Shown here in pieces: positions 60,430 through 64,000 of a stretch of 64,000 bases of DNA (position 1 is its first letter; each line of letters opens with the position of its first letter). The stretch is from Ginsengibacter hankyongi (GTDB lineage: Bacteria; Bacteroidota; Bacteroidia; Chitinophagales; Chitinophagaceae), in contig NZ_VYQF01000002.1 of NCBI RefSeq assembly GCF_008710285.1, positions 558,001 to 622,000 of the forward strand, in the 5' to 3' direction. The translations under genes were made by a program, and so were the position numbers. The notes under the pieces are model-generated. The model made no database searches. It saw nothing but the letters and a program-made list of their open reading frames with translations, and had not been told where the DNA came from.

Positions 60430-61134
60430 ATGAATATTGTAATTACAGGTGGTAGCAAAGGTATTGGAAAAGCACTTGCAGCTAAATATGCTGACAATGG
60501 CAACAACGTATTTATCTGTGCAAGAAATGAAAAAGATCTTGCCGATGCAGCATTTGAAATCAACAAAAAAAACAAAAACGAGCTGGTAAAATATATGGTC
60601 GCCGATATTAGCCTGAAATCTTCTGCCGATAAATTTGCCGGATGGCTGCAAGAGACCAATGTTGTGCCTGACATATTAATAAATAACGCAGGGCAATTTA
60701 TACCGGGAAGTATTTACAATGAATTAGAAGGATTACTCGAAAAAATGATAGCTGCAAACTTATATAGCGCTTACTACATAACGCGGGCTCTTCTTCCTCC
60801 AATGATGAAAAGAAAATCAGGCCACCTGTTTAATATGTGTTCAATTGCATCTTTATCTGCATACCACAATGGAGGTTCTTATAGCATTAGTAAATATGCT
60901 TTAATGGGGTTTAGCAAAAATTTACGCGAAGAGCTTAAGCCTTATGACATAAAAGTGACAGCAGTTTATCCGGGTGCTGTTTATACTTCATCATGGGCAG
61001 ATAGCGGAGTGGATCCCAAAAGAATTATGGAAATAGGTGATATTACAGAAATGATATATGCCGCGTCGATGCTGTCTCCACAAGCATGTGTAGAAGATAT
61101 TGTTATCAGGCCGCTCCAGGGAGATCTTCCCTGA
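60430..61134 (+). CDS. Short-chain dehydrogenase/reductase
   Basis: A 234-residue classical SDR from ATG 60430 (MNIVITGGSKGIGKALAAK). The nucleotide motif TGGSKGIG is at 6-13, NNAG near 83, a Ser in CSIASLS near 138 and the catalytic YSISK (Tyr-x3-Lys) near 153. It uses NAD(P)H to reduce a ketone or aldehyde; substrate unknown. The upstream in-frame ATG at 60361 belongs to the adjacent divergent promoter region, so I do not use it. Confidence 0.9.
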   Translation: MNIVITGGSKGIGKALAAKYADNGNNVFICARNEKDLADAAFEINKKNKNELVKYMVADISLKSSADKFAGWLQETNVVPDILINNAGQFIPGSIYNELEGLLEKMIAANLYSAYYITRALLPPMMKRKSGHLFNMCSIASLSAYHNGGSYSISKYALMGFSKNLREELKPYDIKVTAVYPGAVYTSSWADSGVDPKRIMEIGDITEMIYAASMLSPQACVEDIVIRPLQGDLP

Positions 61135-61199
61135 TTAGTATTTAAAAATTTTTTAACAGCACTTGAATTTTTTAACTTATGTTCAGTTTTATTTAAGAG

Positions 61200-61207
61200 T
61201 AAATTTG
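61200..61207 (+). promoter_or_regulatory. Predicted -7 element (TAAATTTG) of batD
   Basis: TAAATTTG fits TAnnTTTG exactly and lies 26 bases before ATG 61233. The -33 region is weak (TATG where TTG is expected, 19 bases upstream). Confidence 0.5.
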
Positions 61208-61232
61208 TTATTCATCACGATTCGTGGAAAGC

Positions 61233-63185
61233 ATGGTTAGATATTTACAAAAAGGCTTTGCCAAATTCTTATTTTTTTTGGTTGTTCTTATAGCTCTTGA
61301 AGCATATAATACTTCCTTTGCGCAGGCAAATTTTACTGCAATCTGCCCTCAAAAAAAAATTGGTAAAAATGATTACCTGCAAGTTCAGTTTAAAGTGGAA
61401 CACGCGGCAAATGTTGAAAGTATCGATCCGCCTTCATTTAAAAATTTTTCCGTTGTAAGCGGTCCAAACCAGGAAAGCGGTATGACGAGCATCAATGGAA
61501 AAGTTGATCAATATGTTTCTATCGGTTATGTATTAAAACCTAATGGACCGGGTAAATTTACAATTGCACCCGCTACGGCAAAGGCCGATGGTAAAGAATT
61601 TCAAAGCAATACTTTAAATGTGGAGGTGACCAATTCATCAACTCCATCATCATCTTCTTCTTCAAATAATCCGGCCAATTCATTATCAGCCTTTGGAGGA
61701 AACAATCCTTTCGCCAATTTAAATTTTGATTTTCCTACAGAGCCTGTAACACACCAGTTCGACGATTATATATTAAAGAAAGGGGAAAATGTAACTGATA
61801 AAATAAAGAAAAATCTCTTTATAAAATTAGATGTAAGCAAAACAAGTTGCTATGTTGGTGAGCCAATAACTGCATCCTTTAAATTATATACAAGGCTTCG
61901 TTCAGAATCAACAATCACGGATGCTCCGTCGTTCAATGGCTTTTCGGTGAGTGAAATGGAATTAAATAACAATAATTCATCGGGTGTTGAAAAATATAAC
62001 GGTCGCGATTATAATGTGTACACGATGAGAAAAGTTCAGTTGTATCCATTACAACCAGGAAAAATAACGCTTGATCCTTTGGTTGCCGATAATAAAGTCA
62101 CTTTTATAAAAGCCGAATATGCGAGTGCCCAAAGTGGCGATATGTTTTTGGATATGATGCAAAATTTTGCTGATGCAAATGCTCCCCGGGATGCGGTTGT
62201 TGAGCAACATGTTACTTTACAAAGCAAGCCGGTCGAAATAACCGTTAAATCATTACCGGATGAAAATAAACCAGCAGATTTTAAAGGTTCTGTTGGAAGT
62301 TTTAGCATACAATCTTCTTTACAAAAAAATGATATTACCACAGACGATGCCGGCAATTTGAAAATAATAATTAGCGGCGCTGGAAATATACAGTTAATAA
62401 ATGCTCCTAAAATTATGTGGCCGCAGGGAATGGATGGTTATGATGCAAAAATCACCGATCACTTGGATAAACTTTCGGTACCGTTGAGAGGAAGTAAAAC
62501 TTTTACATATCCATTTACTGTTTCAAAAGCGGGAACTTATACAATTCCCGCGGTTTCTTTTAGCTATTTCGATCCTGCTTTGGCAACCTACAAAACGTTA
62601 CTTACTCAACCGCTAGTTGTTACCATCACCAAGGGCAAAGGCATTCCTAATAATCCATATTTAAAAAATAAAATAGTTGAAACACCAACTACTGTAATAA
62701 GTGTTGTAGAAAAATATGCTTTATTTTTTATCATTGGTATTATATCGTTAGCAGGTATTATTTTTTGGATATTCAACAGAAATAATACAAAGAAAAAGCC
62801 TTCAATCGTAAAAGCGGAAACGAATGTCCCGGAAAATATTGAAAAAGAAGAATCCGCTTTTGTTATTCCTGAAAGCCCGTTAGAAGAAGCGCATCAGCAA
62901 TTAGCCGACGGGAACAGCGCAGCTTTTTACAGAGTTCTTGATGCCTCTTTAAAAAAATATTTATCCGCAAAATTTAAGGTACCTGCCGAAGAACTTAACA
63001 AAAAAAGAATAAACGAAGAATTGGATAAATGCAATGTTGGCTTAGGAACTTCTTTACGGCTCTCAAGCCTTATGGATAATATCGAACTGAATTTATATGC
63101 GCCCGCCTCAAATGTAAATCAACTCAAAGAGGTTTATGAAAAAGCGTCAGAAGTGGTTTCGCTGCTTGATAAGCAAGTATGTTAG
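61233..63185 (+). CDS. batD: BatD-family protein (aerotolerance operon type)
   Basis: About 650 residues from ATG 61233; a GTG nine bases upstream is possible. A signal peptide (ending TSFAQ) precedes Ig-like modules: FTAICPQKKIGKNDYLQVQF, VEVTNSSTPSSSSSSN-type linker, VSKTSCYVGEPITASFKLY and LPLKGSKTFTYPFTV-like strands. A C-terminal transmembrane helix (LFFIIGIISLAGIIFWIF) is followed by a cytoplasmic helical tail. Usually batA-batE lie together; here only batD is seen, overlapping the convergent response regulator by four bases. Confidence 0.88.
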   Translation: MVRYLQKGFAKFLFFLVVLIALEAYNTSFAQANFTAICPQKKIGKNDYLQVQFKVEHAANVESIDPPSFKNFSVVSGPNQESGMTSINGKVDQYVSIGYVLKPNGPGKFTIAPATAKADGKEFQSNTLNVEVTNSSTPSSSSSSNNPANSLSAFGGNNPFANLNFDFPTEPVTHQFDDYILKKGENVTDKIKKNLFIKLDVSKTSCYVGEPITASFKLYTRLRSESTITDAPSFNGFSVSEMELNNNNSSGVEKYNGRDYNVYTMRKVQLYPLQPGKITLDPLVADNKVTFIKAEYASAQSGDMFLDMMQNFADANAPRDAVVEQHVTLQSKPVEITVKSLPDENKPADFKGSVGSFSIQSSLQKNDITTDDAGNLKIIISGAGNIQLINAPKIMWPQGMDGYDAKITDHLDKLSVPLRGSKTFTYPFTVSKAGTYTIPAVSFSYFDPALATYKTLLTQPLVVTITKGKGIPNNPYLKNKIVETPTTVISVVEKYALFFIIGIISLAGIIFWIFNRNNTKKKPSIVKAETNVPENIEKEESAFVIPESPLEEAHQQLADGNSAAFYRVLDASLKKYLSAKFKVPAEELNKKRINEELDKCNVGLGTSLRLSSLMDNIELNLYAPASNVNQLKEVYEKASEVVSLLDKQVC

Positions 63186-63886
63186 TTATAAGTAAATTTA
63201 TAACCAATACCTCTTATTGAATGAAAGTATTTAGGATTGCGGCTGTCATCTTCAAAATATTTTCTAAAGCTTAAAATGAAATTATCAACCGTCCTGGTAG
63301 TGGGATAAACATTGTAACCCCAAACAGCCTGCAAAATTTTCTCACGTGTTACTACTTCGTTTTTGTTCTCAATAAGTAGCTTCAGCAACATAGCTTCCTT
63401 TTTAGTAAGGGCAACCGTTTCGCCAACTTTGGTTTTACATTCTAAGGCTTTAAAATTAATATTGTTTTTGCCAAAACTAAATACTTCTGTTATTGGTTCT
63501 TTAGAAGAAATAAGCTTGCTTTTACTGATTAATTTTTTAACGCGAAGTAATAATTCTGTAAGGTCGAATGGCTTTGTAAGATAATCATCCGCACCCTTTT
63601 GCAGCCCGATCACTCTGTCGGAACTATTGTTTTTTGCACTTAGAATAAGAATAGGAATTTCAGAATTGAAGAGCCGTATATTTTCACACACATTAATCCC
63701 GTCAATTTCCGGCAGCATAACATCAAGAATAATCAGATCGAAATATTCATTATGTACAGCTCTTAATGCTTCGGCGCCATCGTAAGCGGAAGTTACCTCG
63801 TAGCCTTCCATTTCAAAATTTAAACGCAGGGCGTCTTGTAAATTTTCTTCATCTTCAACCAGTAAAATCGAATGTTTCTTTTGCAT
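63182..63886 (-). CDS. OmpR-family response regulator
   Basis: A 234-residue two-component regulator. The receiver domain has EDEENLQ (acidic pair), the phosphorylated Asp in LIILDVMLPEIDG near 54 and the Lys in YLTKPFDLTE. The winged helix (TKKEAMLLKLLIENKNEVVTREKILQAVWG) is in the C-terminal half and ends GYKFTYN. The sensor kinase lies 23 bases upstream on the same strand. Confidence 0.95.
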   Translation of the reverse strand: MQKKHSILLVEDEENLQDALRLNFEMEGYEVTSAYDGAEALRAVHNEYFDLIILDVMLPEIDGINVCENIRLFNSEIPILILSAKNNSSDRVIGLQKGADDYLTKPFDLTELLLRVKKLISKSKLISSKEPITEVFSFGKNNINFKALECKTKVGETVALTKKEAMLLKLLIENKNEVVTREKILQAVWGYNVYPTTRTVDNFILSFRKYFEDDSRNPKYFHSIRGIGYKFTYN

Positions 63887-63909
63887 TGTATAGGTTTTTT
63901 AATTGGAAA

Positions 63910-64000
63910 TTATTTTTGTTCTTTTATTATGATTTCAAAAATGCTACCTCTTAATAGATTATTTTCTATTTTGATAATTCCGTTATGTGCCTGTACAATT
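63910..64000 (-). CDS. Sensor histidine kinase, C-terminal end (runs off the window)
   Basis: The last 29 codons end with IVQAHNGIIKIENNLLRGSIFEIIIKEQK, which matches the end of the HATPase domain of histidine kinases (IVxxHxGxIxIExxxxxGSxF). The stop lies 23 bases before the response regulator start, which supports one operon. Confidence 0.85.
   Translation of the reverse strand, partial: IVQAHNGIIKIENNLLRGSIFEIIIKEQK

Noticed and set aside
1-64000. tRNA, rRNA or CRISPR array
   Set aside because: No cloverleaf with a T-loop motif, ribosomal core sequence or regularly spaced repeat was seen by eye. A tRNAscan or CRISPR search would settle this.

Overview
The window is chromosomal DNA from an AT-rich Bacteroidota, most likely a member of Chitinophagia or a close relative. 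The signs are lipoprotein signal peptides ending in a Cys, BatD, a secreted GH3/serine-hydrolase fusion, a short Psd, a LptC-type lipoprotein, Bacteroidota-style promoters (TTG, 19 bases, TAnnTTTG) and almost no Shine-Dalgarno sites. I see no rRNA, tRNA, CRISPR array, integrase or intact insertion sequence. Most of the window is ordinary core genome.

Layout. 1-4945 (minus): the recR start, an Ig-like lipoprotein and a UvrD-type helicase-nuclease. 4946-6700: an accessory island with a retron-type reverse transcriptase, whose 5' part is split by frameshifts, preceded by strong GC-rich hairpins. 6710-16531: an SRPBCC protein, mutL, the GH3 fusion, acs, a hydrolase and a frameshifted queA. 16628-24902 (minus): a phosphoesterase, an L,D-transpeptidase, tatC, a tetR-tolC-emrA-emrB efflux operon with an inverted-repeat operator, and osmC. 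25093-28425 (minus): lptC, an outer membrane protein, coaX and a Lon-N protein. 28548-41579: two glycosyltransferases, meaB, typA, a secreted amidase, an M28 peptidase, uvrB, tag and a GNAT acetyltransferase. 41743-48165 (minus): six co-directional genes encoding a beta-helix lipoprotein, a beta-barrel, a large lipoprotein, a radical SAM/SPASM protein, an AlkB-type membrane di-iron monooxygenase and a frameshifted lipoprotein. They are divergent from an AraC regulator and an esterase. 50491-64000: a Uma2 nuclease, polA, a SMUG2-type glycosylase, a DsbA-like protein, an encapsulated-ferritin-like protein, dusB, CPBP-cdsA-psd, a YjjG-type phosphatase, an SDR, batD and a two-component system that runs off the window.

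The genes group by theme. DNA repair is well represented (recR, helicase-nuclease, mutL, uvrB, tag, polA, SMUG2). Envelope functions include lptC, cdsA, psd, tatC, the transpeptidase and efflux. The two least ordinary regions are the retron-like island and the AlkB/radical SAM operon.

A recurring oddity is one-base frameshifts at homopolymers (RT N-terminus A5/T7, queA A9, lipoprotein T10, AraC A4). These could be sequencing or assembly errors, phase-variable tracts or real decay. They matter for any reading of these genes.
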